64,000 nt of DNA from Litoditis marina (Eukaryota; Nematoda; Chromadorea; Rhabditida; Rhabditidae). The translations under genes were made by a program, and so were the position numbers. How positions within the stretch are numbered: position 1 is the stretch's first letter; each line of letters opens with the position of its first letter. The stretch lies in assembly GCA_964036275.1 (NCBI GenBank), contig OZ038439.1, positions 11,868,095 through 11,932,094 on the forward strand, written 5' to 3'. Shown one piece after another: positions 1 through 12,289 of the stretch. Below the pieces are notes generated by a model, which was not told where the DNA came from, searched no databases, and worked only from the letters and a program-made list of their open reading frames with translations.

Positions 1-1377
1 ATTAGCATTCATAGACCTAGTGTAGTCATTATTATTAAACCAAAAATGACATAAAACAGTCATTAACCAAAGTCCACGGAACAACGTAAGTTTTTAACCT
101 CAATTCAAACATAAACGTGAAGTTTTCGCGTTGAAAATCTTTATATACATGCTTACTTACAAGGTGAGTCAGCATGTAATGAAGTTCAAAGCATGTTTGA
201 TTAACAGCCAGGTTTTGGAGAAAAATTAGAGGGGGGAGTTGTCCGCGCAGAGGGGGGAATTGTCCGACCGGAACGCGGCGGGGGGGATTTGTCCGTAAAC
301 CGAGTTGGTAATAAGCAAGTAAACATGCATTCACCTTTGCAAATCAGTTTGAAATTCCGAAACGTAGATTCTGTCCTACACTTCTGCTTGAAATCGACAA
401 CGTCCATACCGTCCTTATCTTCAGAAGCAGGAATGTTTGCAGTGGCCATTCTTACTGAAATAGAAAACATAAATTAATCATTAAACAATAATTTTGGATG
501 CTAACAGAACAAGTCATTCTTCAAACATTACAATGGATGGTCCATTGTCTAGAGCACTTAGTTAAAACTATGCGAGTTATACATCATGCTCATAAAAATA
601 CAAACAAATGCAGAACAGACTAATGTGCCACGAACGGAAAATGTCCAAAAATGTACGTAACACCCGGAGAATGTATGATGATGGCATGTACTCTGCGACA
701 GATCCAATTAACATGATCTTCACTAACAGAACAGCTACGAAAATGGTTTTCTAAACAGCTTTTTAAGTCTTCATAGGAAGAAAAAATGATCGGAAGCATG
801 AGATTTAAACTAGGAAAGTAATAATACAAAAAAAGAACAGGTAAAACAATGATAACAAATAGTAGCGTATTAAATTAATTAATTGAATTTTTTTCTAAAC
901 CCAAATCATCACATGACCTGGCTTTTTACCCGACGATGATCGTACCGAACGACATAAAAAACATGTTCCAAATCTGTTATTATCGAGGAAGAAAACAGAA
1001 ATAAAGCGGTTATTGAAACTTTCAAAACAAACTGTGAATGCGCAAGAAATACCTGAACTAGGTAATATCAATAACTGAAAATAATTTTATAAATAACTTG
1101 ATAAAATCGAGTAGAACCATATATAGTATATATATAGAGAGAGGTTGAGAGAAAGAGAGAGAGACAGAGCGAGGGGAGAGAGATTTTACATACCAATTGA
1201 GTTATGTATGTTCTCAATATTGTTGTTACAGTCTGAATGCACCCTAGACGAATCTGTCTCCTGATGCCAATCTACATACCATCAAACAATAACAATACTC
1301 CCCTGAGCTCCCCTTTTGATTCTTTCGCCTTCACATTTTTGTCTAATACTTTTTTCCTATATTTGAATCAACATTCA
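1..1377. other. left edge, no gene recognised
   Basis: I see no convincing exon here. The stretch holds a G-rich repeat at about 220-297 and an AG-rich simple tract at about 1131-1175. Open frames are short and lack good splice context. Confidence 0.5.
220..297. repeat. G-run repeat with ATTGTCCG-like ends
   Basis: Three successive units each have a run of six or seven Gs followed by A(G/A/T)TTGTCCG. This is a small degenerate tandem array. It is distinct from the longer poly-C/poly-G elements at 4.3, 35 and 62.9 kb, although it shares their taste for G runs. Confidence 0.6.
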
Positions 1378-2340
1378 ATGAATATTCTTGTTCTTATTCT
1401 TATTCTTATAGTCTGCTCTGCGTCTCTCTCGTATTCACGCTCTCACGTGGGCAAATGGCCAGCTTAGTACAAAAATGGAAGAACAATTGTGGATTGTCAG
1501 TCCAAATCAAAGCACTGCATGCGAAGTTCCAAGTTTTCGCTGTGTTCAACAGTTGATGTTTTTTTACAATGTTATTCACTGCCCCGATACAATTCACGAC
1601 GTGAGAACGGACCGTAAGTATTGTAATGATACATATTGGCTTGAAATATTTGGAACAACTCGATTCAGTTTTGCGAATACACTGTCAACAATCGGTAGCA
1701 CACAATGCATATAGTCGTCGTTCACGGAAAGGCGGGAGGGTACTGTATATCTCAATTTTCGCTGTGTACGGACACGTGTGTTAGATTCAAAAGCTTTTCT
1801 GCCATGGACTATTGTAGCGCAGTGCTTTGCGCCTAGCTACGAATCTTTTGCTCGCAGGTTCGATTTCGGCGAGACACAACAGTTTATAGATCTGGCACCC
1901 CCTATATACCATACGTTTTGTGAAAGTATAGTTTGCACGCTCAGCTGATGCTGTTATCACTCTCCATATGACTATAATGAACTTCCGTCGACACTACAAA
2001 AATCATACTATTCGTCGTAGACCCTGCACTCACTAGTCTTTACTGAATTTCGAAACAAAACTGACTTGATTGATTAGTGCTTTACGCACTATTTCGCGAC
2101 ACCGATATAGTTCACACACTCCTACCGGGACCCTCACAGTACAGATTAAACTTTCAAAGTGCCGTTAACTGATGCAACTATTTTGAAAGTACTTTTCAAC
2201 ACTCAGTGTAGTAGAGAAGCATGTTCTAATGCGAACATTGTGAAACTTTCCGATAATATTTACGTTATTGAAACGAACTTAAAGTTTTGTAATCTTACTT
2301 TAGGAGTCTCAGTAGGAATGGAAGTCACTATATCTCGGCG
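1378..2340 (+). CDS. candidate small secreted protein, unrecognised
   Basis: I do not recognise this gene. Three exon-like pieces join with consistent phases: 1378-1430, 1468-1613 and 2160-about 2340. The first encodes MNILVLILILIVCSASLS, which looks like a signal peptide. The second is cysteine-bearing (ACEVPSFRC, IHCPD) and ends at a good donor, GTAAGT. The third has an acceptor (TTTCAAAG) and more cysteines (QCSREAC). A secreted disulfide-rich protein is an inference. Weak points are the very short first intron (37 nt), an uncertain 3' end, and a SINE-like element in the second intron. The third piece also runs into a recurrent 24-bp motif that elsewhere lies in noncoding DNA. It could be a pseudogene. 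Confidence 0.33.
1729..1900 (+). mobile_element. tRNA-derived SINE-like element, family 1
   Basis: The body starts near GGCGGGAGGGTACTGTATAT. It is followed by a tRNA-like part with an A-box-like TAGCGCAGTG and a B-box-like GGTTCGATTTC. The same body plus tRNA-like part occurs at 60.04 kb (+) and 54.1-54.3 kb (-), with shorter pieces at 30.6, 31.4 and 31.7 kb. A Pol III transcribed SINE is inferred from the box pair and the dispersed copies. Confidence 0.65.
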
Positions 2341-2889
2341 GTATGTAGGTTGGGATACAAAAGTCGGGATTTGCATTCTAATAATGACAGGTTTATCATA
2401 AACTTCAACGAGTGAACTTGAATACCTAAACTCTACGAAATTATACATCTTTCTTCTGGCACCATCAATAAAAAGTCACCACCTAAAAACTTCAAAAAAA
2501 TAAGAATGAATGAGAATATAGTTGTGATGTTTCCAAGAGATTTAGCACGTAGTTCTGTTTTTAGTTTGCCCAACATATGGGCGACACGCAAATTTGAACA
2601 GCGTCCCAAACTCTTCCATTATTTTCCCGTATAGCGTGTAGATTCATATTCAAAGCTCATGTGATTCACCAGATAACGGGATGAATGATTGAATCGTTGT
2701 AAATGTACTGGATCAGCCGTACAAGGATCAATAGAATGGCTTTTCTGTCTTTGTTGGCGAGCAGGAATCGTACGCGAGTCATGTGAAGCACCAACCGAAC
2801 GGTTATCTTTCAACCTTCATTTTTTTCAATATCTATTCGATCACACTGCTAACTTAAAATATGAAAATAGAGAGAAATGGTCTCTTTAA

Positions 2890-3073
2890 AGGAGGGCAGA
2901 ATGGAAAGCTAGTTTAGGTTCCCCGGGGTACCTAAACTTAACGGCGCGCGAGCCAAAACAGGCTAAAACATGTGAACCGTAAGCAGATTAGAATCGTTAG
3001 TTCGAATAAAACATTGTATATATCGGTTTTTCGTGAGCAGCTCTTCCATATTAACTCTCCTTTCTGTCCCCCT
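2890..3073. mobile_element. TTAA-flanked inverted-repeat element (AGGAGGGCAGAA ends)
   Basis: A 184-bp element lies between two TTAA tetranucleotides (2886-2889 and 3074-3077). Its ends are imperfect inverted repeats, AGGAGGGCAGAA and TTCTGTCCCCCT. It has no coding capacity. TTAA target duplications are typical of piggyBac-type transposons, so a non-autonomous relative is inferred. Only one copy is seen here. Confidence 0.6.
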
Positions 3074-3539
3074 TTAATAAATTATCAGTTTTCTGTAACC
3101 GCGGTTACAAGTTGAAAGTAGCATTTCAACGATTGGTTTTTCAATTATTCTCTGCATCAGTTTCTGATTCTACACCTATAATAACCCAGTTTGACTCTTT
3201 TTAGTGGGTGTGGTTCTGTTTCGAATATAGTTTGTTCCACCCACTTATAACCCTCTACAGTAATCTGCCCAAACTTCCAGGTGAACGTTTGGTATATTGG
3301 CGTATTTGGATTTTCTCCAATTTTTGAAAGTGCCTTCTGCATGTTGACTACTACGAACTGTTAAAGTTCCGAACCATGATAATGAATTATTCATTAGAAA
3401 GCGCCTCTCGAATATGTGAGGGATTACTGTAGAAGGACATCGATTGGTGAAACAGAGTATAACAATGATGTTTTATGCTCTTTCATGTATTGCCAAACTA
3501 AGTAAAATTGCTCGTCACATCTGAGAGAAAGCTACTTAC

Positions 3540-3658
3540 TGATCGACTCCAATATATCCATTAGGAAACTGCTTCGGAAAGAAGTGAAACAAAAGCACGG
3601 AAATAATTGCGATTCCGCGGATGCCTTGTAGATCATTTCGTTTTTGATATAGCATCAT
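3540..3658 (-). pseudogene. orphan first exon of an OAC acyltransferase
   Basis: This exon encodes a typical nematode OAC N-terminus with DLQGIRG, a first membrane helix, LLFHFFP with the conserved His, and GYIGVDQ. It ends in phase 2 at donor GTAAGT, as the intact copies at 53.6 and 56.2 kb do. The next expected exon (FFVLSGY) is missing from the minus strand downstream, and no later OAC exon was found down to position 1. It is therefore a truncated copy or the survivor of a deletion. The start could be either of two adjacent ATGs (3656-3658 or 3653-3655). Confidence 0.75.
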
Positions 3659-4280
3659 TTACACAGCGTTGATAAGGAATACCGTTTTCGGGAATCTCTT
3701 CGTTTGGGTGTCTCTTTAAAAATATGTGTGATCTTATCTGGCCCGGTGGAAATCCCGATATGCAAATAGCAATAATAAATTGAGTGGGAGTGTGAGATGT
3801 AAATTGTATGGTGTAAAATACATTAAAATGTACTTTTTACCATAAATGTGTGAGAATCTGATAGGATCGTGTAGTTTACAGCAGGAGAGCGCAAAATGGC
3901 TCTATGGACTCAACAATTGTGTTCAAATGTGTTCAAGTGCGAAACATTAAAAAAATTAGTAACTGGAATTCATGACAAACATAGAAATAACGGTAATTCT
4001 CGATCCGTATTTGTGTTCAGCAAAACTTCGCGATTTATGTTTTGTAAACTTTCGATTTGACTGAATATTTCATAATATGTTTTCTCCGCGTCCTCTGTAG
4101 TTTGAACTTTGTAAGAACGAAGAGAAGAATTGCACCTTTTCACGTAAAGTTGAAAGCATTACGATTGTATCTATTAAACATTTCTGATATATAAGTATAA
4201 CTCGGTCCCATTATAAGATCAACTTGCGATCTGTTCTATTTGATTCGTTCTCACGAATCAAATATGATTCGATTGTTAAA
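3659..4280. other. no gene recognised
   Basis: This AT-rich sequence lies between the orphan OAC exon and the poly-G/C element. No exon, RNA gene or repeat could be supported. Confidence 0.5.
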
Positions 4281-4491
4281 CAGGTCCGGGGTTGTACTAT
4301 TACCCCCCATTTTGTATTGTGGGGGGTGATTGTTAAACGTCGACATTTTACAATCACCCCCCCCCCCCCCATTTACAATCACCCCCCTCTCTATAGGAAA
4401 TCGTATTGGGAGGGGGGTGATAGTACTACGGGGGGGGGGGGGGGACTTAAGGTGAGGGGGGGGGGGCAATTGTACAATTTTCCACAACCGA
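4281..4491. mobile_element. poly-C/poly-G inverted element
   Basis: Runs of 14 C (4357-4370), 15 G (4430-4444) and 11 G are separated by segments such as GGTGATTGTTAAACGTCGAC and TCGTATTGGGAGGGGGG. The right end reads GGGGCAATTGTACAATTTTC. The same blocks in the same order recur at 34.96-35.25 kb, and the end pair recurs at 62.87-62.95 kb. This is a dispersed element whose terminal repeats contain homopolymer tracts. Confidence 0.65.
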
Positions 4492-7400
4492 ATTTTCTTA
4501 ACACATGCAACCCAGATGCATTTTGGTTGCATGCAACCTGGTTTCATGTGTAAACCGCCCACTTGGCCCACTTGTGATTGTTATCTTTATCACGGCTTTT
4601 CTGTTTCAGGAGATCTGAGTCAACCATCAAGTTATATCCGGTGTCATCGTTGGAATGAGTATCGCCACACTTGCCCTTCTGGGAATATTGAAGTAGGTTG
4701 TAGGTCACATTGAAGCACATTTCAATTTTACCGTTTCAATTACATACGTGAGGCGTCTCTGAGTTAGAACTTCTGTACCATTAGGTGTTTATTTGGTCCA
4801 ACTAAAAAGACAAAGCCGGTGTCTTGGGGAATAGCTTTCTCATCTAACTGAAAGTGAGCGGTAGTCCGTTATTATAAAAAATATGTGCTCAGTGTAACTA
4901 ACTGTAACTTTCAACTTACTTGTAAGTTGTAAGGAACAGGAACTGGTTAGCTGAGTGCGTAACAGATGACCGATCTTGCTGGTTTTCGTATACATTTCCA
5001 GTATTTGTACCTTGTCGGGTGTAGTGACAGCTTGGATATCGGTGAGCCCCGTATCAACAACTTGAATGGTTCATAAACACGTTTCAGTCTAGGTTCTAGG
5101 ATGTTTTTTTTTTGGTTATGGTTTCTATTAGGTTTGTTTAGCAAGTGAATGAGTGATCAAAATGTGAGATGGACTATCAATGAGGCTGTGAGAATGAGAA
5201 TCATCATGTTTCTAGGTCATATTGCCAGTGTGCAAATGAAGCTGCTTCATGGTCGTTTGTAGCTCTAGTGCTACTGTTAGAATGTACCTCATCCTCGTGT
5301 ACATTGGTCGACGGATTTTATAGGAGGTAGGCTTTTATTTGCTAATTGTTGACTACCGATGGTTACTTGCGCTCTCTAACTAGTCTATGTGTTAGATTTT
5401 TTATTGATTATTGGTATGTTTCAGTTAGGTGGATGGAGATAGTGACGCGGGGGGGGGGGGGGGGGGTTTGGGTGAGGGCGGTTCTACATTGTTCCCCTAA
5501 CTACAATCTACAGTATTTTGACTTCTATGTTTGGAAGCTATTAGTGTGATGTGAGTGATAACTGATGGTAAACTAGTAAACCAGTACAGGTCGCAGGATA
5601 CATTTTCACACAATGTACTGTGACTATTCTACCACATAGTTACCCGTTTGTCGATTCACTTGCGTGAATTCTCATGGTTTTGCTTCCAAATTTGACGAAT
5701 GTTCTCCAGATACCAGATAGGAAAGATAGCCCGTTTTTTTGCGTCTTGTTGTTAATGGACCGGTTATCTCGGTTCTAAAACGTGTGGACTGTAACACTTA
5801 CAACACGAAGCTTGTATAGAAGAATAAGGGTGTGCAAGATACTCATTGAGTTCAGTTTTTTGTGTTCTTGTTTCATATCGATATTTACAGATGTACAATC
5901 TTGCCTCAAGGCGAAGTATCGTCGATGGCCGTTCGATTTGTACAAAGAATGTATAATGGATTATACGACGACAATTTCTTCCTGAGTACTCGATGAGGAT
6001 CGCATTTGCGGTATCGTTGTCTTCTATTGTGCCAAATCTATCTCGTCCTTTTACGAAATCATACAATCAGAAACATCTAATGGAATGGGAAAACACACAT
6101 TTCGAAATTCTTGACGTAAAGCGGCGAGATGGGGAAGGCGGTTATAGTAAGAAGAAAGATACTTGGTTATTGTTAATTATAGCTGTTGGGACATTTTGCT
6201 AAGGAACCCCCATGTAGCTTCTCACTAAAACTGAATGTGACGCAATAATAACTGAGGTTAGGGTAAGGCTATATATTCTATATCCATTGTGTCTGTTTCT
6301 CATTCGTGCTCTTGGAAAGTTCTCCTTTGTAAGGAAAAGTTTTAAGAAAACATTATATTTCGGCCAACTGTTGTATCATTAAAAGTTTGGTTTTAACCCT
6401 TGATCCCATAGTTGGGCAATAAGCGTCTTCTTTGGAGATCTTTTCACTAAAAATATTATATGTTTCTTGTTTTGAAGAAGAATAGCTCATTCTTATTATT
6501 ATTATTCTGACCAGTTACTTAGTTTTGGCCACTATAGTAAATCTGTGAAAAGTGAAAGACTCAATTCTGATAATACTTTATCACATTCATAAGTATCCAA
6601 CATGTAATTAGTACTTTCCCTCTTCGATTTACCTTATATATATTGCATTTAGATTTAACTTGTAAAACGTGTTTGTAGCTATTTTTCTCTGTTAAGTTAT
6701 GTTTTTCTGCCACCTTTGTCAGGTATTTGCATTGTTTTTATGCTGGTTATTCTTTGTTTATTTTGCTGTTACTGTTGTTTGTTGTTGTTGTTACTTAAGT
6801 AATAAAAAGTTTTTTCGAGAATATCTAAAAAAAATTATGTTGAATAATGCGCCTTATCGAGTTAAAATATGATTGAATGGGATTTTAATAAAGAAAACCT
6901 ATTAAGGGTCCCCAGAACTGATTTTCATCGTCTGGGCATGCCCATGGCAAATCTGTCCAGGCATTGACTAGGCATCGCCCGTCATAGTTGGGCAGATGTG
7001 CCATGGGCATATTCTCGGCATGCCCTGGGCGGCACCCTTTCCCTGATGTTTTGAACAAAGCCGCGCGCGCAGACTCTATTCAATCGAAATCGCACATGTT
7101 ACACTCTTTTTGTGTGAATCATTACTCGCAACATGCGTATAAGTTCATTCAATACATGAATTTTGCTTTCTAAATACAAAATATGTGAAACTTATTGATT
7201 TTTCAAAGTTCCTTAATAACTTAATCAACAAATACTTTCGCTGGTCTCGTACGTCTTTTCAGCTCCGATGCGGAAAGGCTATATTGGTACAAAAATTAAC
7301 AGCTCTTTTTAACATCTTTTCCCTGTTATTCCTGAAAATTAGCTATTTTTATAGTAGTTTTTATCATTTACTACGTTCGGCCGTAGTTAACTGAACTCTT

Positions 7401-7962
7401 TTTTACCTCCGCAAGATTTGTATGATTTTTTTTCCTATTTTTTGTTTATCTCGTTCGAAAAACTCAAAGAAACCTATACATAACAACACAGGTACCTAAC
7501 CGCAAAGTTGTAAAACAAAATTTCCACAATGTTCTTGTCCGTAATTAGATTTCTAGACTCTCCATGAATATCAATTTTCCGACAGTTTTTTAATATCTTT
7601 TCTGATTTTCTCGAACCTAACCTATATAATTTTTGCGCTTGACCTTCAATTAACTTATGCTAAGTTCTCCGTTAGGTGTAACTGAATCTGTGATCTAAGT
7701 ATCTGTTTCCACAAAGGTCAATTGAGTAACAGTCAGACCAGACACTTGCGCAATAACATTACACATCTACACAGTTCACACCCTTCTTTTCTCACTGTCA
7801 TGCTACTACTTTGAGATTATGTTGCCTTGATAATTCGTTTGAATTATCGTTTGGCTTGATGTTCAAAATTTTTTTTGGGACAATGTGCATTTCACTGAAG
7901 GATCAAAAATTAAAGTGGATTTCATATACCGCAAAATTTTTGGGGTTAGATATATTAGTTAA
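4492..7962. other. no gene recognised
   Basis: A 3.5-kb stretch without a supportable gene. It contains an 18-base G run (5449-5466) and a TTG/TTA-rich tract near 6770-6795. A 100-aa minus-strand open frame at 5764-6066 looks partly coding-like, but it has no recognisable motif or repeat match here. Confidence 0.4.
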
Positions 7963-8079
7963 AAGAGACCGGAGAGCAACATGGTTTCTCGTAAAGCGGC
8001 TGTATCCTGCTTTTGATTGGACGCGTTCCGTGTCGCGCGGCATTGTCATGTGAATGCTCAAATCGTGTTCCGGTCTTCT
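7963..8079 (+). mobile_element. TTAA-flanked MITE, AGGAGACCGG family, short copy
   Basis: A 117-bp copy flanked by TTAA (7959-7962 and 8080-8083), with ends AGAGACCGGAG and TTCCGGTCTTCT. Its interior shares CATGGTTTCTCGTAAAG and GGACGCGTTCCGTGTCGCGC with copies at 23.59 kb (same orientation) and 30.0 kb (inverted). It is shorter than the 203-bp copy because the right part of the interior is missing. Confidence 0.75.
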
Positions 8080-8689
8080 TTAATATGTCAACATGTCAGC
8101 CTAAGTGGTTGTGATATTTCGTTCCGCAACATAATAACTAGCTTGAGTTGTTGAATAATGTTTTGAAAACTTTGTTCTACCAGGTCAGAATAAACAGAAT
8201 GAACGCTGCGTTTGGTTGCAACACAATTCCATTTCGCATATAAAATCCTTACTCTATTTGAACCCGAAAATTAAAAAAGTTACCCATTTTTCTCTTATCT
8301 CTTCGTTTGATTGATTACGTTAATACGCTATAATTTGTAATTTTCCAATCGACGCTTAAACTTTTGATTAACGATGTGTGAGTCCTGTCATTTATGGTAA
8401 CAAACAAATTCAGTATTCAGTAAAGAAATGTCATTTTCTTCCACGACGCGACAATCTGAACTCTTTGATGGAAAATAGCTTAGCGGTTTTTTGCAGGATG
8501 TCGCGAGAGACACGTACAACTACCTGAAACTCCCATAAATGGAGTAAATCTACGGAAACGTATATGTTCCGTGTCAACGAGGTTTGTGGCACCGTGTTTG
8601 AATAGTAAATGTGTTTCACACACATGCTTCATGGATATGCAAATAACTCAACTTGTAATTTTCGGTCGATTGCATTTCTAGAACATGAG

Positions 8690-9090
8690 GTTACCCAATT
8701 GGGTTGTCAAATCGCCAATGAAAAGCGCCAGCGTACCATGCCCCAAAGTCTTGAAAGCGCTTTTGTTTTCATATGTTTGAGAGCGTCAAATTGTTTCCTC
8801 ACTTTTATTCACGGACTAAATCGAGAAGACGTTCATGTTGGAACGTACACTAGCAGTTTGTACACTGGCAATCAATTTGATATTCTCGGGAATATCCTTT
8901 TTGGATGTCAAAGTCATAGTACGACGCTGGCTAATTCTTCAAAACAAAATCGAGATTTAATACAATATCACACTGAGTTATGGTTAGTCGAACTGTACAA
9001 CGGAATTTTTTTTTCTATTTTTCACATTGTTTTTTTGGTGTTTGTGACCGATTTCCTCTCGTTTACTGAGTCACTCTTTTCGGTAGTTCT
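8690..9090 (+). pseudogene. possible N-terminal part of the degenerate polymerase
   Basis: An open frame directly upstream of the polymerase-like exon contains LESAFVFICLRASNCFLTFI and HVGTYTSS...GNQFDILG. Protein-primed polymerases of Polinton type often have an N-terminal region like this ahead of the zinc cluster. I cannot identify it by motif, and the splice donor linking it to 9106 is not clear. It is listed because it is open, coding-like and collinear. Confidence 0.3.
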
Positions 9091-9105
9091 TACCATTTTT
9101 TTCAG

Positions 9106-10790
9106 TGACCGCACTCTGTCTCGGACCAGCAGTGATAGAAGGATTGGCATACATCGAGAAGGAAAACAATGCGAGTCAGGCCGCGAATAACTATTGCAGG
9201 CTCAGGACACGGGTAAACGACGCAATTCCAAGAGTTGCCCGTGAAGTGAAAGACCGAGCCAGACGTCTCTTGAGAGCAGCTGGAATCCAAAAAATACGCC
9301 AGTTCACCGTGACTGATGTTGACCTGTTGCAATAACGTCTACGCAACCAATGTCAACTAATTCTGTTCAACGATGTGCATGACACGGATCCGATCAACAA
9401 AGGCGAACACTTCCTTGAAAACAACAGGACGCTCGCTGTGTTGTTGAAAGACGGCCATTTTACGTTATTCACAAAATTGGCCAGCTTTTATACGATCTAT
9501 TACTGCAGTCTTTGCAATGTCTGTGGATGTGGTCCGCGAAGCCACTACACATGTCCTCTACGATGTGATCTTTGTCTTCGTGAGAACTGTGTGGTATATC
9601 TGCAGAAATCGCCTTTGTGTGCAGAGTGTGGGATCGTGTTTAGAAGCCAGGGATGCTATGACGCCCACAAGCAGCCAGGTAAGCGGGTGCGTGGTGTTTC
9701 GGCTCGGGCTTAGGTGAAGATATAGTTATATCGGCATTTGTGGAAATTAATTGCTTTGATGATGAGAACATGAGTATAATGACTGGTAGTAGGACGGATT
9801 TACAGGTACTATGTATGTTTATAAAAAACCGGTTGTGTAACTGACTTAAACTCTAGGCATCCGAGGTGGAAGATCAAGATGTTTGGAAACTAAGAGGTGT
9901 GAAAAGTGTGGATGCAAGACCTGCGGTACCACTTGAACACCAGGTCACGTTTGCATGATGTCACCTACACCGCTAGATGCCGAGAAGATCACGAAGAAGA
10001 GAATCTTCTTCGACCTCGAGGTTAGTTACAGTTTCTAGAGAAATGTGGTTCGACTTTTAATTTATCTGTTTCTCTCTCTACGCGCTTTGCTTGTTATTAT
10101 TGTATGTTTACTAGAATACCAGATTCCTAATACGTGTTATTGAGAGTTTTTTTTTGAGACGACTACGGCCAAAGGACGAGACGGTCGGATGTATCACAGT
10201 GTGGTTCTTGCAATGGCCCTTCGATGTTGTCCCCGTTGCCGTGATGAGATTCCACGTACATTGGATGAAACACGTCGGTTAGAGTGTCCCCGCTGCAGTT
10301 CGGACGACAAAAGGTTTTGGGAATTCAATTGTGTGGATGTCGGAAACCGGGCTACCGACGTGATGAACGAGTTCGGGACTTGGCTAGTCAGCAAGCGACA
10401 TCGCGGTTTCTCAGTCGTGGCTCACAACTTGAAAGGGTGGGTAGGATGTATTGGCTTTGTTCCAAGGGTTTGACTAAGAGTAATTCAGAGAAAACGGCAA
10501 TACGTGCTGCTTTACTTCTAGGTTTGATGGACAGTTCCTGTTGCGGTAAGTCATGCAGGACGACATTCCGAACCCAGAGGCTATAGTCATAGATGGTGCC
10601 AGTCAACTTCATGAACGTAGCTGGCATCCGTTTCCTTGACAGTTACAACTACGTTCCGGCATCCCTGTCCAGCTTTTCGAAAATGTTCAACACACCGGAG
10701 CTGATAAAGGAGTATGTTTCACACCTATCATCTACATACCAAATTGGTTGGTCAGGGTTAGGTTTAGGTGGTACCATTAGCGTATCTTGA
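9106..10790 (+). pseudogene. degenerate Maverick/Polinton-type DNA polymerase B (exonuclease half)
   Basis: This looks like the N-terminal half of a protein-primed family B DNA polymerase, as carried by Maverick/Polinton virus-like transposons. In order: an N-terminal region (ALCLGPAVIEGLAY); a cysteine/histidine cluster (CSLCNVCG, CPLRCDLC, CAECG, CYDAHK, CEKCGCKTC); Exo I-like IFFDLE, continuing after an apparent intron; paired CxxC motifs; Exo II-like VVAHNLKG, with FDGQFLLR after a second intron; and FLDSYNYVP with the following ELIKEY. In-frame stops interrupt it at about 9333-9335, near 9938 and near 10541. A frameshift lies near 10600. The catalytic polymerase motifs, integrase and capsid genes are absent from the window. 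This is a dead fragment of an element. The family call rests on motif order, not on a search. Confidence 0.75.
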
Positions 10791-11584
10791 ACGGATCTCT
10801 CTCTTCAGGGAGATCCCATTCAAGCTGATTGGTGCGGTGTTTCTGTTTACATTATGGCAGCCATGAGTCAACGCCCCCGGTTGGGGCGCCTTCTGGAAAC
10901 GGGGCGGAGCGTATCCGTCGTTACGATCATATATATCTTTGCGTATTGAAATCTTCTCAAAGTACTGTTTCTCTGATTTGAAGCAGAAACAAATTGACGA
11001 ACTGATTTTTCCATAAAAGGAGCGAGAATCACAGAAACGTACATTTTCTGTGACAACAAGGTTGTTAGAGTTCTCTATGGACTCTTCAAACTCTGACATC
11101 CGCTGAGCAACGATTTCATCTCATTGACAGAATCCAAATGCCAAACAGCACCAAGTGTACCGGAAAATTTGCACATTCCAAATACTGTAGCAACGAGAAA
11201 AAGCCGAAAACATCAAATCGTCCTGTTTTTCATAGAAATAACTCCTACTCGCACAAAAGGCGACCACTGAGAGCAAACGTCGCGGTTTCCAGTACGAGAC
11301 ACGGATTGTTCCTTCTCGGATTAAATCTCTGTCTCGTAAACTCAAAGAGCTGGAGCCTTGTGTGCGCTATGATTGACACTCAGTATTCCATGAAAAAGCA
11401 AACAGTGCAGAAACGTACATTTTCTGTGACAATGAGATTGAGAAAGTTTTGTCTGAACAGATGGAGAGATCAATTTCCTGTTTTCACTCAATACGTTATT
11501 TCCATCTTATTTTTCTATTTACTCGTAAGCTAATTGAGAACCAATTTTTATTACATTTGCAAACACGGTCCCGCATGCTAGGCA

Positions 11585-12150
11585 CATTTTTATTGGTGAC
11601 AGCCATCAACCACAACCTTCTAGACGGAGGCATCCCCCTTGCACCACCATCCGGCATTGAACGGCCTACCGAACAAAGTATCGTGTGATGGAACACTTGT
11701 CAGTGGTACAAAAGCTGAAGATTGTCAAATGCTCATCGAACGTGTCCTAACCCAGCTTTTCATTTCATGTTTGTTAACGTGTATGCCCTGTCAGAGAAAG
11801 CACCCAGCAAATCCACGAAGAATGAACAAGAAGCAGAGCTATGTCGATTGATGGTGGACGCACTAATCGCTAAAGGTATGGAATCGCATATTATTGCTAT
11901 TGTTGTGTTCTATAAAGAACAGGAGCGCCTTCTCAGCGAGTTCGCGGAATTTCGGGAAGTTTACCTCTGCACGGTTGACTCCGTCCAGGGGTGTGAATAT
12001 GAAGCGATGTTCCTCTTGACTACAAAACACACTTCAACAAAGACACCAGATAATTCATTAACGAACGTAAACGCATGAACGTAGCAAACCTGGAAGTCGC
12101 TCAAACGCGGCGGGAATGTCGTCATTGATGACGAGAGGAGGTGTGTTAAA
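11585..12150 (+). pseudogene. degenerate superfamily 1 (UPF1-like) helicase fragment
   Basis: The visible pieces are FIGDSHQPQP (compare the GDxxQLPP motif), then IIAIVVFYKEQERLL (compare the motif before V), TVDSVQGCEYE (motif V) and, in a shifted frame, NERKRMNVA with a following TRR (motif VI). Frameshifts and stops separate the pieces, and no Walker A segment was found upstream. It lies 0.8 kb after the polymerase relic on the same strand, so it may belong to the same element, but typical Polintons do not carry such a helicase. A decayed host UPF1/NFX1-type helicase is the alternative. Confidence 0.6.
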
Positions 12151-12289
12151 CTTATGACAAGCGGGCTGGTTGATTCATGTTTTCTTGCTCTTGTGTTCTC
12201 TTTGATGTTCTGTTGTTCGGTCGATTGGTTTGTAATGAATATGTATTTTAAAGGTGTTGTGTTTTAACTTAAGAGAGTGAAGAAGAAGG

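Noticed and set aside
4224..4571. Overlapping 106-109 aa frames
   Set aside because: They run through the poly-G/poly-C element and are composition artefacts.
5764..6066. 100-aa minus-strand open frame
   Set aside because: Mixed composition looks partly coding, but there is no motif, no convincing splice context and no relative in the window.
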